A stretch of 51,397 nucleotides of DNA from an uncultured Clostridia bacterium (GTDB taxonomy: Bacteria > Bacillota > Clostridia > TANB77 > CAG-508): assembly GCA_947627415.1 (NCBI GenBank), contig CANQVU010000003.1, forward strand, positions 1-51,397, read 5' to 3'. Shown one piece after another: positions 21,385 through 30,971 of the stretch. The notes under the pieces were generated by a model that saw nothing but the letters and a program-made list of their open reading frames with translations, was not told the origin of the DNA and ran no database searches. Made by a program: the position numbers and the translations under genes. Position 1 is the first letter of the stretch, and every line of letters begins with the position of its first letter.

Positions 21385-24159
21385 ATGTGTGAAGAAAAAA
21401 AGGATTATGGTAAAACTCTTAATTTACCAAAAACAGATTTTCCAATGAGGGCAAGTCTGCCAGAAAGAGAACCAGAGATTGAAGAAGAAATCTTTGAAAA
21501 TGATTTATATGAAAAAATATTAAAGAAAAATGAAGGTCACAAGCAATTTGTATTACATGATGGACCTCCATATGCAAATGGAGAAATTCATATAGGTCAT
21601 GCATTAAATAAAATATTAAAAGATACTATTGTAAGATACAAAGCACTAAAAGGGTATTATACTCCATATATACCAGGATTTGATACACATGGTATGCCAA
21701 CAGAAAAGAAAGCAATAGAAAAATTAGGATTAGATAGAGATAAAATTCCAGTATCTCAATTTAGAAATACTTGTTTAGAATTTACAAAAAATTATAAAGA
21801 TAAACAAATTGAAGGATTTAAAAGATTAGGGGTACTTGGAGATTGGAAAAATCCATATATAACATATGACCCAAGTTTAGAAGCAAGGCAAATTGGGGTA
21901 TTTTTTGATATGTATCAAAAAGGGTATATGTATAAGGGATTAAAACCTGTTTATTGGTGTACGGATTGTGAGACTGCTTTGGCAGAAGCAGAAATTGAAT
22001 ACCAAGATGTTGACACGATGTCTATATATGTTAAATTCGAAGTAAAAGATTCGCAAGGGAAATTTGATAAAGAAAATACTTATTTTGTAATATGGACTAC
22101 TACTCCTTGGACATTGCCTGGTAATGTAGGAATAACAATAGGTGGAGAATTTGAATATTCAATTGTAAAAACTGATAAAGAAAATTTAATAATTGCAACA
22201 GAATTAGTAGACAAAGTAATGAAAGAAGCAGGAATAGAAAACTATGAAACAATTCAGACAATATCAGGAGTTGAATTAGAAGGAGTAATTTGCAAACATC
22301 CATTTTTAGACAGAGAGTCAAAAGTAGTGCTTGGAAGTGACGATACAATAGTTGTCGATTTAGGAACAGGTACAGGTGCAGTTCATACAGCTCCTGGATA
22401 TGGAAAAGAAGATTATTTATGCGGAATAAAAAATGGATTAGATATTGTAGTAACAGTTGATGGGAAAGGCTTCCAAACAGATGGAGCAGGAATTTTTGCT
22501 GGGCTTAAATATGATGAATCTAATGATAAGATAATAGAATGGTTAGAAGAAAACAAATATTTACTACACAAACAAAAATTAAACCACTCTTATCCACACT
22601 GTTGGAGATGTAAGAATCCAATAGTATTTAGAGCAACAGAGCAATGGTTTTGCAGCGTAGATAAATTCAAAGAAAAAGCAGTAGAAGAATCACAAAAAGT
22701 AAAATGGATTCCAGGTTGGGGACTAGACCGAATAGCGAATATGATAAGAGAAAGAGCCGATTGGTGCATATCAAGACAACGTACTTGGGGTGTCCCAATT
22801 CCAATTTTCTATTGCAAAGATTGTGGAAAAGAATATGTAACTGATGAATCTATAAAAAAACTTAAAAAGATATTTAAAGAAAAAGGCTCAAACGCATGGT
22901 GGGATTTAACTGTAAAAGAATTAATGCCAGAGAATTCTAGATGTGCAGAATGTGGATGTGAAGAATTTGTAAAAGAAAAAGATATAATGGATGTATGGTT
23001 CGATTCAGGATCAACACATCAAAGTGTATTAGTAGATAGGGGGCTTCCATATCCAGCAGATTTATATCTAGAAGGAGCAGACCAATATAGAGGATGGTTC
23101 CAATCTTCACTACTTACATCTGTTGCAACAAATGGAATAGCACCATTTAAGGAAGTTTTAACGCACGGATGGACAGTAGATGGAGAAGGCAAAAAGATGT
23201 CTAAGAGTTTAGGAAATGGAATAAGTCCACAGGAGGTTATAAAAGAATATGGTGCAGATATATTAAGACTTTGGGTGCTTTCATCAGATTATCAATCAGA
23301 TGTAAGCTTATCTAAAGATATATTAAAACAAATAACAGAAGTGTATAGAAAAATGAGAAATACAGCAAGGTATATCTTAGGTAACACATCAGACTTTAAT
23401 CCAGACAAGGACCAAGTTAAGTATGAGGAATTAGAAGAAATCGATAAATATGCATTATTAAAGTTAAATGATTTAATAAAAAAATGTACTGAAAGTTATG
23501 ATAGGTATGATTTCCATGAGGCTTATCAAGCAATAAATATATTCTGTGTTACAGACATGAGTAGTTTTTACTTAGATATAATTAAAGATAGATTATACAG
23601 TTCAAAAGTAGATGCCAAAGCAAGAAGAGCAGCACAGACAACCATGTATATCATATTAAATTCATTAGTTAGGATACTTGCACCACTTACATGTTTTACA
23701 GCAGAAGAAATATGGAAATATATGCCTAAGACCAAAGATATGGACGTAGAAAGCGTTATGCTTACAGATTATCCAACTGTTAATGAAAAATATGAAAATG
23801 AAGAACTAAGAGAAAAATGGAAAAAGATAGTAGATATAAAAGAAATCGTTTCAAAGAAATTAGAAGAAGCAAGAGCAGAAAAAATAATTGGACACTCATT
23901 AAATGCAAAAGTAGTTCTTTATGCAGAAGATAGTTTATATAATTTTATAAAAGATAATATAGAATTATTACAAAGTGTATTTATAACATCTGGATTAGAA
24001 GTAGAAGAAAATAAAAGAGAAGCAGAAGTAAAATTGGGTGTAAAAGTAGAACAAGCTGAAGGAGAAAAATGCGAGAGATGTTGGATGTATTCGACTACAA
24101 TAGGAGAAGACAAAGAAAATCCTACAATTTGCCATAGATGTAGTGAAGTTTTAAAATAG
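21385..24159 (+). CDS. ileS: Isoleucyl-tRNA synthetase
   Basis: Charges tRNA-Ile. 924 residues, typical of the bacterial zinc-containing form. The class I HIGH motif is in GEIHIGHALNKILKD (about 70), an editing domain with WTTTPWTLPGN follows (about 240), KMSKSLGN is near residue 605, and the C-terminal zinc site is CERCWMYS ... CHRCSEVL. GGGAGG precedes the ATG. Expression is controlled by the Ile T-box upstream. Confidence 0.98.
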   Translation: MCEEKKDYGKTLNLPKTDFPMRASLPEREPEIEEEIFENDLYEKILKKNEGHKQFVLHDGPPYANGEIHIGHALNKILKDTIVRYKALKGYYTPYIPGFDTHGMPTEKKAIEKLGLDRDKIPVSQFRNTCLEFTKNYKDKQIEGFKRLGVLGDWKNPYITYDPSLEARQIGVFFDMYQKGYMYKGLKPVYWCTDCETALAEAEIEYQDVDTMSIYVKFEVKDSQGKFDKENTYFVIWTTTPWTLPGNVGITIGGEFEYSIVKTDKENLIIATELVDKVMKEAGIENYETIQTISGVELEGVICKHPFLDRESKVVLGSDDTIVVDLGTGTGAVHTAPGYGKEDYLCGIKNGLDIVVTVDGKGFQTDGAGIFAGLKYDESNDKIIEWLEENKYLLHKQKLNHSYPHCWRCKNPIVFRATEQWFCSVDKFKEKAVEESQKVKWIPGWGLDRIANMIRERADWCISRQRTWGVPIPIFYCKDCGKEYVTDESIKKLKKIFKEKGSNAWWDLTVKELMPENSRCAECGCEEFVKEKDIMDVWFDSGSTHQSVLVDRGLPYPADLYLEGADQYRGWFQSSLLTSVATNGIAPFKEVLTHGWTVDGEGKKMSKSLGNGISPQEVIKEYGADILRLWVLSSDYQSDVSLSKDILKQITEVYRKMRNTARYILGNTSDFNPDKDQVKYEELEEIDKYALLKLNDLIKKCTESYDRYDFHEAYQAINIFCVTDMSSFYLDIIKDRLYSSKVDAKARRAAQTTMYIILNSLVRILAPLTCFTAEEIWKYMPKTKDMDVESVMLTDYPTVNEKYENEELREKWKKIVDIKEIVSKKLEEARAEKIIGHSLNAKVVLYAEDSLYNFIKDNIELLQSVFITSGLEVEENKREAEVKLGVKVEQAEGEKCERCWMYSTTIGEDKENPTICHRCSEVLK

Positions 24160-24168
24160 AAGTTTGAT

Positions 24169-24222
24169 CACAAGAGAAAAGTTTCCAAAAATAATTTTGG
24201 AAACTTTTTTCTTGTGAATTAA
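24169..24222. terminator. Bidirectional terminator between ileS and the dnaC-like gene
   Basis: CACAAGAGAAAAGTTTCCAAAA pairs with its near-complement (AAAGTTTCC / GGAAACTTT core, 24178-24208), followed by a T-tract. It serves the convergent ileS and minus-strand genes. Confidence 0.85.
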
Positions 24223-24225
24223 AAA

Positions 24226-25224
24226 CTATTTTTTTAATCTAATATCATCACCATAAAATCTATATATATCATAATAACCTACAAATCTAGAGACTAAGCG
24301 CTCATCATATGTATTAAATAATCCTTTTAAATCTAAGTTAGTTGATATAATTGTTTTTATTGATTTACCATTTTGATTTAATAATCTGGTATTTATTATT
24401 TTATATAATTCAGTAAATTTCATGCTATTAAGTGTTTCTGTTCCTAAGTCATCTATTACTAATAAATCAACTGTTAATAGATTATTTGAAATTTTCGTTT
24501 GATTTTCAGGTTTTGCAAACAAATCGGAAATTAGATTATCAAGCATAACAGGTGCTGTTTGGTACATTACTGTTTTTCCTTTTTTTAATAGCTCATTAAT
24601 AATGCAATTTGAAAGGTAAGTTTTACCAAGGCCAGTTCCTCCTGAAAAAATTAAATTTTTAGTTTCTAAATTATCAAAATTTGATATAAAATTTTCTGCC
24701 GCTTCTTTAATACCAATTATATTTTCTCTTGGAGATATGCTTGAATCATATTTTTTTTCATTAGGACTATCAGAGAATAAAGTAATATTAAAATTATCAA
24801 ATGTTTGATTATCTATATTATTTATATTTTTTTGATTATACTCTAAATTGTATATTTTTTGTTTTAAACAATTACACATTGTAGATTTTCCATTTTCAAA
24901 AATATATCCAGTATCATTACATATTTTACAATTATATTTAACAGAAAGATAATCTTCAGGTATGTTTAAAGATTTTAATATATTCAGTTTTTCCATTTTT
25001 AAGTCTGCAATTTCTTTTTTTAAATTTTCTAATGAATTTTTAGAATTGCTTTTTAATATTTCTTTTGCAGTATTTATTGATAAGTTGCTTAATTTATTAT
25101 CTATGTCTTGTAATTTAGGGTTTGATAAATACAATTCTTTTTTACGGTTTTCAGCATCACGGATATTGTTTAATCTTTTTTGATCATATTGTTTTAATAA
25201 ATCATTTAATATTGAATTATTCAT
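24226..25224 (-). CDS. DnaC/DnaI-like helicase-loader ATPase
   Basis: AAA+ ATPase of the primosomal loader group, 332 residues. The N-terminal part is helical with a zinc-binding-like cluster CKICNDTGYIFENGKSTMCNC (key residues C-x2-C ... C-x-C, about 115-137). The ATPase core follows: Walker A GGTGLGKTYLSN (about 193-204), Walker B LLVIDDLG (about 245-252) and the sensor IISTNL. Its start overlaps the stop of the DnaD-like gene, so the pair is coupled, as is usual for Clostridia primosome genes. It loads the replicative helicase. Confidence 0.9.
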   Translation of the reverse strand: MNNSILNDLLKQYDQKRLNNIRDAENRKKELYLSNPKLQDIDNKLSNLSINTAKEILKSNSKNSLENLKKEIADLKMEKLNILKSLNIPEDYLSVKYNCKICNDTGYIFENGKSTMCNCLKQKIYNLEYNQKNINNIDNQTFDNFNITLFSDSPNEKKYDSSISPRENIIGIKEAAENFISNFDNLETKNLIFSGGTGLGKTYLSNCIINELLKKGKTVMYQTAPVMLDNLISDLFAKPENQTKISNNLLTVDLLVIDDLGTETLNSMKFTELYKIINTRLLNQNGKSIKTIISTNLDLKGLFNTYDERLVSRFVGYYDIYRFYGDDIRLKK

Positions 25225-26195
25225 TAATTCACCTTCTTATTGGCATATAAATCATCTAAATTGTCGTAACTTCTTTGTTTATAATTATTATAATTTGTTT
25301 GCTTTTCTAAATTTTTAATATTTTTATGTTTTTGCTTCATTTCTGCCAAGAAATTGTTTACATCTACTTCTGTTTTTAGATTTCTATCATGCCAATCTGA
25401 AATTAATTTGTCTAAATAATCGAAATTAGGATTAGCTTTAGAAGTAGTCTTTTTAAGAGCAATATTTATAACTTTTAAATCATAATTATATTCTAATATC
25501 CATTTTTCTATATATGCTTCTTCAAATTGTGTAAGTGGAGTATATCTTCCTAATTTTTTTGAGATATCCTTTTTTATTTTATTAATTTTTTCTTGCTTTT
25601 GAGAGTAAATCTCTAAGTCTTCATATGTTTTAATATTACTTTTGTTCCAGCTATCGGCTACTGTTTTTACATAGTTCTTATGGAGAGCAGATTTATTAAA
25701 ACAATAATCAAAAAGTGAAATCATAACTTGCTCATCAAATCCATATTTTTTAAACCACAAGTCTATATCACTATACCACGTAGGAGACATTACACCTTGG
25801 AAATACATATTATTAATACATTCAATAGCTTTTGCTCTATATTTATTATCTTCATTTTTCTTTATATCTTCCTTAGATAAAGTAAGATTTGGAGAATACA
25901 ATTTATTTAGTTCTATTTCTTGTAGGTTACTCAAAATGTATCCATTTACTTTTTTTATTAAAACTCCTCTTTCTTCCCAATAGCTAAGAGCAGATTGAAT
26001 TGTTTGTAAAGGTATATTTAATTTCTTAGATAAATCATTTAGTTTAATATCCTTATCGTACTTAGTTAAAAAAACTAAGCATAAATATATTTTAACAAAA
26101 TCTCCGCTGGCTTCAGTCATATATTCTGTAAAAAAAACATCTGGAATTTCAGTACAAGAAAAAATCATAGACTTATCTTTATTTTCAAGTTTCAT
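25224..26195 (-). CDS. DnaD-domain primosomal protein
   Basis: 323 residues. N-terminal winged-helix region (about 20-85, with LNDLSKKLNIPLQTIQSAL) and two DnaD/DnaB2-type C-terminal helical repeats. The second carries YIEKWILEYNYDLKVINIAL and ANPNFDYLDKLISDW (YxxxIxxxW type). Such proteins help DnaA/PriA-directed loading of the helicase. It lies upstream of and overlaps the DnaC-like gene. It is probably transcribed separately from the T4SS genes before it, as about 80 bases intervene. Confidence 0.88.
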   Translation of the reverse strand: MKLENKDKSMIFSCTEIPDVFFTEYMTEASGDFVKIYLCLVFLTKYDKDIKLNDLSKKLNIPLQTIQSALSYWEERGVLIKKVNGYILSNLQEIELNKLYSPNLTLSKEDIKKNEDNKYRAKAIECINNMYFQGVMSPTWYSDIDLWFKKYGFDEQVMISLFDYCFNKSALHKNYVKTVADSWNKSNIKTYEDLEIYSQKQEKINKIKKDISKKLGRYTPLTQFEEAYIEKWILEYNYDLKVINIALKKTTSKANPNFDYLDKLISDWHDRNLKTEVDVNNFLAEMKQKHKNIKNLEKQTNYNNYKQRSYDNLDDLYANKKVN

Positions 26196-26276
26196 AGCAC
26201 TACTCCCTTAAATTTAGTACATCAATTATACCATTTTAATTAAACTATTACAATAAAGAAAGAATAAAATAATTAT

Positions 26277-26561
26277 CTAATTCTTATTATAGAAATAAAG
26301 TTTAGGATTTTTAATAAATTTAAAAAGATAAATTAACACATATATAAAATTTTCGTGATTAAAGCCTATAATACTAAATAGAAGTAAAGGAAAACAAAAT
26401 ATAATAAAACATGATATTTTGAATGACATATTTGGAATAAATATATCGAGTAGGCAGAATATAAAAGCATCCCAGATTATATTTAATATTAATGTAGAAT
26501 AATCAATTATTCCAAACAATTTATTTTTAAAAGTATAATTTTGTGGGAAAATATATTTCAT
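26277..26561 (-). CDS. VirB3/PrgI-like inner-membrane T4SS protein
   Basis: 94 residues. Two closely spaced TM segments (about 25-42 and 48-68) and a C-terminus KFIKNPKLYFYNK that resembles the PrgI/VirB3 group found beside VirB4 in Gram-positive conjugation systems. AGGAAGGAG precedes the ATG. It is the last gene of the virD4-virB2-virB6 series. The assignment rests on size, topology and context. Confidence 0.6.
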   Translation of the reverse strand: MKYIFPQNYTFKNKLFGIIDYSTLILNIIWDAFIFCLLDIFIPNMSFKISCFIIFCFPLLLFSIIGFNHENFIYVLIYLFKFIKNPKLYFYNKN

Positions 26562-26676
26562 AAGAACTCCTTCCTATACATTAATTTTATAAGTTGTATT
26601 TTGTATGACAAAATTTATTTCAGATGTTGTAGGTTACTAATCTAATCAACTTAAAAGCAATCACACAAACAACAAT

Positions 26677-27561
26677 TTATTTCGAAAATAATGATCTAAA
26701 GCTAGAAATACCAGAACTTACATCAGTAGATAGTCCTCCCATAAAATCTTTAATAAATGAATTTGCTCTAATAATAGCATAAACAGATCCAATGTATATG
26801 AATTTTGAAAATATATCAGAAGACTTAAATTCTATTGAAAAAGATATTAATAATATTAAAGCTACTAATATTTGTAAAGAAAGAAGAGAGACAAAAAGTT
26901 TAAACCAACTTTTGAAAACCCATGAAGTATTAGTATTTATCAAAGATATAAAAGCAAAAGGGGAAAAGATGATAAATACTTTTATTAATACATATCTTAT
27001 GCTATATGAAATTGCTAGATTTAAAAGGCCTATTGAAACAAAACTTTTCATGAGCCCATCTAATGAAAAAATATTAAGTTCTGAGTTTTCGACATATATA
27101 GTAGAATTAAATTTTTCAACAAATGTAGATAAACAAATATTTTCATTAAAAACAATTTCACCAACTTCTCTTATTGATAACGTTATGTTGGAAAATAAAG
27201 CAATAAATTGTTTTACTATAAATAAAGAAGAATTTATTGCTATTGAGCATAAAAACAATTTAAATATAAATTGAGTAGGTCTTTGAACTTGAGACAATGT
27301 AAAATGTGATAACATGAGGAAACAAGCATAATACAAAGCAAATCCAACTAATAATGAATTACAAATTAAAATTATACCATTTGAATTTAAATTGCCCAAA
27401 ATTTTTTCTAAATTAGAATCACCAATTAAATTAGAATCTACAAATAATAAATCATCTAAAACTGAATATAGGGAATTATCAATCGATGAAAACAAATTAG
27501 AAAACAAACTATTAACGGTTTGAGTAATTGCTTGGACGATATTTATTTGTGAATTTTCCAA
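26677..27561 (-). CDS. VirB6/TrbL-like polytopic T4SS membrane protein
   Basis: 294 residues with about six TM segments (near 60-80, 95-120, 165-180, 185-200, 215-235 and 245-265). The segment RYVLIKVFIIFSPFAFISLI and the following NTSWVFKSWFKLF resemble the TrbL/VirB6-type channel proteins of Clostridia integrative elements. It lies 16 bases downstream of the VirB2-like gene. It probably forms part of the translocation channel. Confidence 0.75.
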   Translation of the reverse strand: MENSQINIVQAITQTVNSLFSNLFSSIDNSLYSVLDDLLFVDSNLIGDSNLEKILGNLNSNGIILICNSLLVGFALYYACFLMLSHFTLSQVQRPTQFIFKLFLCSIAINSSLFIVKQFIALFSNITLSIREVGEIVFNENICLSTFVEKFNSTIYVENSELNIFSLDGLMKSFVSIGLLNLAISYSIRYVLIKVFIIFSPFAFISLINTNTSWVFKSWFKLFVSLLSLQILVALILLISFSIEFKSSDIFSKFIYIGSVYAIIRANSFIKDFMGGLSTDVSSGISSFRSLFSK

Positions 27562-27577
27562 TTTTACACCTCATTTT

Positions 27578-27910
27578 CTAAGAAATTAGAAGTTCAATAG
27601 CACCAAGAATCAAGTCTATTGATAAGATAAATGCATATGAGAAAAGACTACCATTGATTATTTTTTTGCCAACACGGATTCTTTCTTCGTCGCCAAAACT
27701 AAACTTTTTCATAAACACTCCTGTGCCTACAGCAACTGCGGCAGCAGGTGTTGCTATTTTTATAATCCAACCTTTTATAGTTTCAAACCCATTAAGCAGT
27801 TTTGAGACTAGTTTTGGATAGGCAGCAAAAGTAAAATTAGAAAAAGAAATTATAAAAACTATACATAATATAATAATAAATAAAATGAAAAATAAAGATT
27901 TTTTATTCAT
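27578..27910 (-). CDS. VirB2-like pilin/small membrane protein
   Basis: 110 residues. A hydrophobic leader (about 5-28, ending in TFAA) suggests signal peptide cleavage. Two further hydrophobic segments follow (about 48-66 with KIATPAAAVAVGTGVF, and 88-108), giving VirB2/TrbC-like pilin topology. It lies between virD4 and virB6-like genes. Good RBS (AAGGTGG). A structural T4SS subunit is likely. Confidence 0.65.
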   Translation of the reverse strand: MNKKSLFFILFIIILCIVFIISFSNFTFAAYPKLVSKLLNGFETIKGWIIKIATPAAAVAVGTGVFMKKFSFGDEERIRVGKKIINGSLFSYAFILSIDLILGAIELLIS

Positions 27911-27925
27911 ATGTTTACCACCTTT

Positions 27926-29663
27926 CTAAATTATTTTTAAATTATTATTTTTTTTAGAATTTTGCTGAGAATTAGAGTCTTTAAAATAAGGAGTTAAATC
28001 AATTTTACATGGAGGGAGAATCTTATTACCATTTGATAAAAAGGAAAGACAAGAAAAAGTTTCAAGTTCCTGTGTAAAAAAATTAATATCATATATGTAA
28101 TCAGTCTGAATATGGGTAGAAATTGTTTCAGATAAATTAGATTTTCTGGATGCAAGTGAATTTGTAAAATAGTTATAATTAGTTTCTACTGCATTTTCTG
28201 ATATGTTTTTTGATATTTTTGTTTTATCCTCTCTACCAATTTGTTTCTGAGCACTTTCAATAGTATAAATATCGTCAGTCCTAAGCCAAAGTTTATTTAC
28301 TAAATTTTGAATTATTACTTTAACAGACGACTCATTTTGAATAGTATTTAATATCGAAGAATAGCTTTGAGTAGATACAATATTTATACATTTAGATTCC
28401 CTACTTTGTGCGAAAAAATCTGCATCAGATTTTGTTACATATTCATGATATTCATCACACATAAACACTGTTGGATTTAAATTATTTTTATTTTCTGACA
28501 ATTTAGAAAGAATTTGAGATTGGAAGTCTAATTTTAGATATGCTGCAATTATTTTTGATAAATTTCTATATTCGGCAATATTCATATTAAGAACAATAAT
28601 TTTTCCATTGTTAATTACCTCATCAAAATCTCTAAAGTTAATATCATGTTTTTCAGGACAAAAAGTTTTTGAAATTTTAAAATCAGATATAAAAATTCCA
28701 GTAATTCTTGTAATCTCAGATTTTAGTATTGATTTTGTTCTTTCATCTAGATATGTAAATTCATTTTCAAAAAAAGATAAAGAGGAATATAAATTATAAA
28801 TATCTTCAGAAGACATTTTTCCAGATAAAAACATATTCCTTAGGTACTCTACTTTACTTTTGTAATAATCATCATGACTAATTAAATTATGAAGTTCAGT
28901 AAAAGTAACATATCCGTTATTATATAACCTACAGAGCTTTATACTTTCCGTAAGAACGTCTTGAGCTTTATCTAACCAGTAAGACTCAGAATTATTAGGA
29001 GAAAATAATTCTAAAATAGTTTTTAATCTATTAGATAATACACTGGGATTTAAGTTTGGCTTATCAAGAGGATTATATCTAATATTAGAATTTAAACTTA
29101 TTTCAATTATATCTGAATTTCTTTTATAAGTTTCTGCATATTTTAATACTTGTTTAAAAAAATTTCCTTTAACATCTAAAATTAACATACCCAACTTAGG
29201 TTTTTCAAACTGCATTAATTGATTTAGCAAGGGATACATTACTGAACTCGTTTTACCGGGAGCCTATAGTCCCAGTAACTAAAATATTTTGATATAATCC
29301 TTTTTCAGGGATAAATACTTCAGCATGGTTTTTAGAATCATTACCAATTAATAAATTTAAGGTACTTTCATCTTCAATATAATTTAATTGTTTACTTTTA
29401 GGAGTATTAGAGGGTTTGTTAGATTTTGGAAAAATAAATATAGAATTTATTATTAAAAAATTAGAGATAAACAAATTTAAATAATATATTGTTTTTATAT
29501 AAAACCAAGTTTTAGGATAAGTTTTAGCTATATCAAAAGGATGTATTGCATAAGGGAAAATTAAAGTTTTAGCAGTTAAAATTGGTTTAAAAATAATTAA
29601 AAATATAATTGAAATAAAAATTGAAAATGCAAGTATAAAAAACTTTGATTTTAAAAATTTCAA
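27926..29663 (-). CDS. VirD4/TraG-type coupling protein, with one CGG +1 frameshift
   Basis: ATPase that brings substrates to the T4SS channel. The first frame codes for two N-terminal TM segments (about 7-30 and 57-78) and ends NILVTGTIGS. At codon 136 (29256-29258) TCC CGG TAA becomes S-G-K-T-S-S, completing Walker A GTIGSGKTSS. The second frame has Walker B TVFMCDEYHEYV and the STQSYSS motif. The joined protein is 578 residues. Without the shift the stop follows immediately and only the membrane anchor is made. It heads the minus-strand T4SS operon, with GGAGG upstream of the ATG. Confidence 0.94.
29256..29258 (-). other. CGG +1 frameshift site in virD4 (Walker A)
   Basis: Context TCC-CGG-T. 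The next zero-frame codon is TAA. Dropping the C gives GGT (Gly), the invariant residue before Lys in Walker A. It is the only site followed by T. Confidence 0.95.
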
Positions 29664-29672
29664 AATTACCTC

Positions 29673-29816
29673 CTATAAATTAAGAGTTTTCCTTTTCATA
29701 TTTAAGATAGACCCTTGAGTATTATGGAATATTATTAAATCGACTAAAGAATAAATTGAATAAAAAACAATAAAAAGATTTATAATAAAAGAAATAAAAA
29801 ACAGATGAATTAAAAT
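29673..29816 (-). CDS. Possible small membrane protein, non-canonical start
   Basis: An open frame of about 47 codons ends in TAG just before the virD4 ribosome binding site. It reads as one TM segment (IHLFFISFIINLFIVFYSIY) followed by a basic tail NMKRKTLN. A GAGGTG motif lies upstream, but the best-placed start is ATT (29814-29816); no ATG, GTG or TTG fits this frame near it. The 13296 gene of the other T4SS operon also seems to use a non-standard start. Confidence 0.3.
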   Translation of the reverse strand: MLIHLFFISFIINLFIVFYSIYSLVDLIIFHNTQGSILNMKRKTLNL

Positions 29817-29868
29817 AACAAGTACACCTCACTTCCATTTTTTACCATAATAATATATTATTTTCAAT

Positions 29869-29897
29869 TTGTCTATACTTTTTTAAAAAAATATGAT
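29869..29897 (+). promoter_or_regulatory. Promoter of the DUF1858 gene
   Basis: TTGTCT (29869-29874), 17 bases, TATGAT (29892-29897), then an AGGAGG ribosome binding site before the ATG at 29934. Confidence 0.55.
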
Positions 29898-29933
29898 AAA
29901 ATTTTTAATTATAAGGTTTAGGAGGAACAAAAT

Positions 29934-30116
29934 ATGATAGAAAAAACTACAAAAATAGGAGAATTACTAAAAATTGCACCAGAAAAAGCAGATATATTAT
30001 TAGAAGCAGGAATGCATTGTTTGGGTTGCCCAGCTTCACAAGAAGAGACAATAGAAGAAGCATGTGAGGTACATGGAATTGACGTTGACGATTTACTTAA
30101 AAGGATAAATTCATAA
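29934..30116 (+). CDS. DUF1858 domain protein (redox disulfide domain)
   Basis: 60 residues. The CLGC pair in GMHCLGCPASQEETIEEAC (about 26-44) and the overall pattern match the small DUF1858/hybrid-cluster-associated disulfide domain proteins of anaerobes. Function is uncertain; the two cysteines suggest a redox or metal role in the cytoplasm. RBS AGGAGG. It is a single-gene unit. Confidence 0.85.
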   Translation: MIEKTTKIGELLKIAPEKADILLEAGMHCLGCPASQEETIEEACEVHGIDVDDLLKRINS

Positions 30117-30143
30117 AAAGTTAAATAAAATTTTAAAAAAACG

Positions 30144-30208
30144 TTGACATTTTTGAAAAAATATTGTAATATATTTAAGCAACTGTCAGAAGAACAGTTG
30201 CTTAAATA
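30144..30208 (+). promoter_or_regulatory. tRNA-cluster promoter followed by a strong hairpin
   Basis: TTGACA (30144-30149), 17 bases, TAATAT (30167-30172). At or just after the expected start, AAGCAACTGT and ACAGTTGCTT (30177-30206) form a stable hairpin followed by a T-run (30212-30219), before tRNA-Lys at 30228. It is either an attenuator or a processed 5' leader. Confidence 0.65.
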
Positions 30209-30227
30209 ATTCTTTTTTTAGGATTAT

Positions 30228-30303
30228 GGGCCATTAGCTCAGGTGGTAGAGCACTTGACTTTTAATCAAGTTGTCCCGCGTTCGAGTCGCGGATGGCTCA
30301 CCA
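30228..30303 (+). tRNA. tRNA-Lys (TTT)
   Basis: Full cloverleaf: acceptor GGGCCAT/ATGGCTC, anticodon TTT in CTTTTAA, T-loop GTTCGAG, encoded CCA. First of three tRNA genes in this cluster. Confidence 0.96.
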
Positions 30304-30312
30304 AAATAAATA

Positions 30313-30360
30313 CTAATTTTATATACTAGAAAATTTTTTGAATTTTCTAGTATATAAAAT
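30313..30360. terminator. Long palindrome after tRNA-Lys
   Basis: ATTTTATATACTAGAAAATT and its complement form a stem of about 20 bp around a short loop. It has no typical T-tract, so it may be a processing signal or a terminator. Confidence 0.5.
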
Positions 30361-30460
30361 GCTGTAATCGCTATTGCATTTGAGATTTCCTCTTTTCAGT
30401 CGGAAACTCAAATCGGCGAGAACAAAGAGCGACTTCGTCACTTTGTTCTTATTAGTATTT
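30361..30460. repeat. Hairpin-rich tRNA spacer, possible small repeat
   Basis: Contains two stems (GATTTCC..GGAAACTC-type, and AACAAAG..CTTTGTT). A fragment (GGAACTCAAATCGGC) recurs with one gap near 32370. It is probably a degenerate interspersed repeat. Confidence 0.35.
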
Positions 30461-30470
30461 ATTTATATAA

Positions 30471-30545
30471 GGCCCGTTGGTCAAGCGGTTAAGACATCGC
30501 CCTTTCACGGCGGAGACATGGGTTCGATTCCCGTACGGGTCACCA
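30471..30545 (+). tRNA. tRNA-Glu (TTC)
   Basis: Acceptor GGCCCGT/ACGGGTC, anticodon TTC in CTTTCAC, T-loop GTTCGAT, encoded CCA. Confidence 0.96.
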
Positions 30546-30555
30546 ATAGATAAAT

Positions 30556-30631
<76 letters not shown>

Positions 30632-30652
30632 AAAAGGTGACTAAGTCATCTT

Positions 30653-30806
30653 TTTTTATTGTATAGGAAAAATCGACTTTTATCTTGATCTTATATAAGA
30701 TTTTTCCGTATACAACAGGTTAGATACTTTAATACACCCGAATGAAGTGAGTGGCATGTATTTCGCATTTGCTCCAACGACTAACTTAGCGAAATGCCTT
30801 TCTTAT
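30653..30806. repeat. About 155-bp dispersed repeat, copy 1
   Basis: Nearly identical to 45207-45362. It has an internal hairpin GGAAAAATC..GATTTTTCC and a second one around GGCATG..GCGAAATGCC, and ends CTTTCTTAT. No ORF. It lies just after the tRNA cluster, a frequent target site for small mobile elements. Confidence 0.85.
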
Positions 30807-30823
30807 GCCCAAATTGCCATTTC

Positions 30824-30971
30824 TTGACAAGTATATACAAAGGTGCTAATCTAAATTATGGAATAAAAGGAGGGACATTCCTCGAACTATGAGGAATACC
30901 AGTAAGAGAGGTTTGTTTCTCAAACATATTAAAATTAAATAAAGATATTTTAGGAAATAAGAGGTGCAAAT
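30824..30971 (+). promoter_or_regulatory. Promoter and structured leader of the SDR gene
   Basis: TTGACA (30824-30829), 17 bases, TAATCT (30847-30852). The 120-base leader holds ATTCCTCGAACTATGAGGAAT (30877-30897), a stem-loop, and GTTTG/CAAAC (30911-30925). An early GGAGGG at about 30869 with no ORF is also notable. I recognise no known riboswitch. Confidence 0.5.

Noticed and set aside
24226..26195. DnaD/DnaC-like pair as part of the T4SS mobile element
   Set aside because: Although next to the T4SS operon, this gene pair is the normal Clostridia primosome unit and no element-type replication origin is present.
26792..27274. 160-residue plus-strand ORF
   Set aside because: It is antisense to the VirB6-like membrane protein, has no ribosome binding site and no family features.
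30361..30460. CRISPR array
   Set aside because: The hairpin-rich spacer has no regularly spaced direct repeats, and there are no cas genes in the window.
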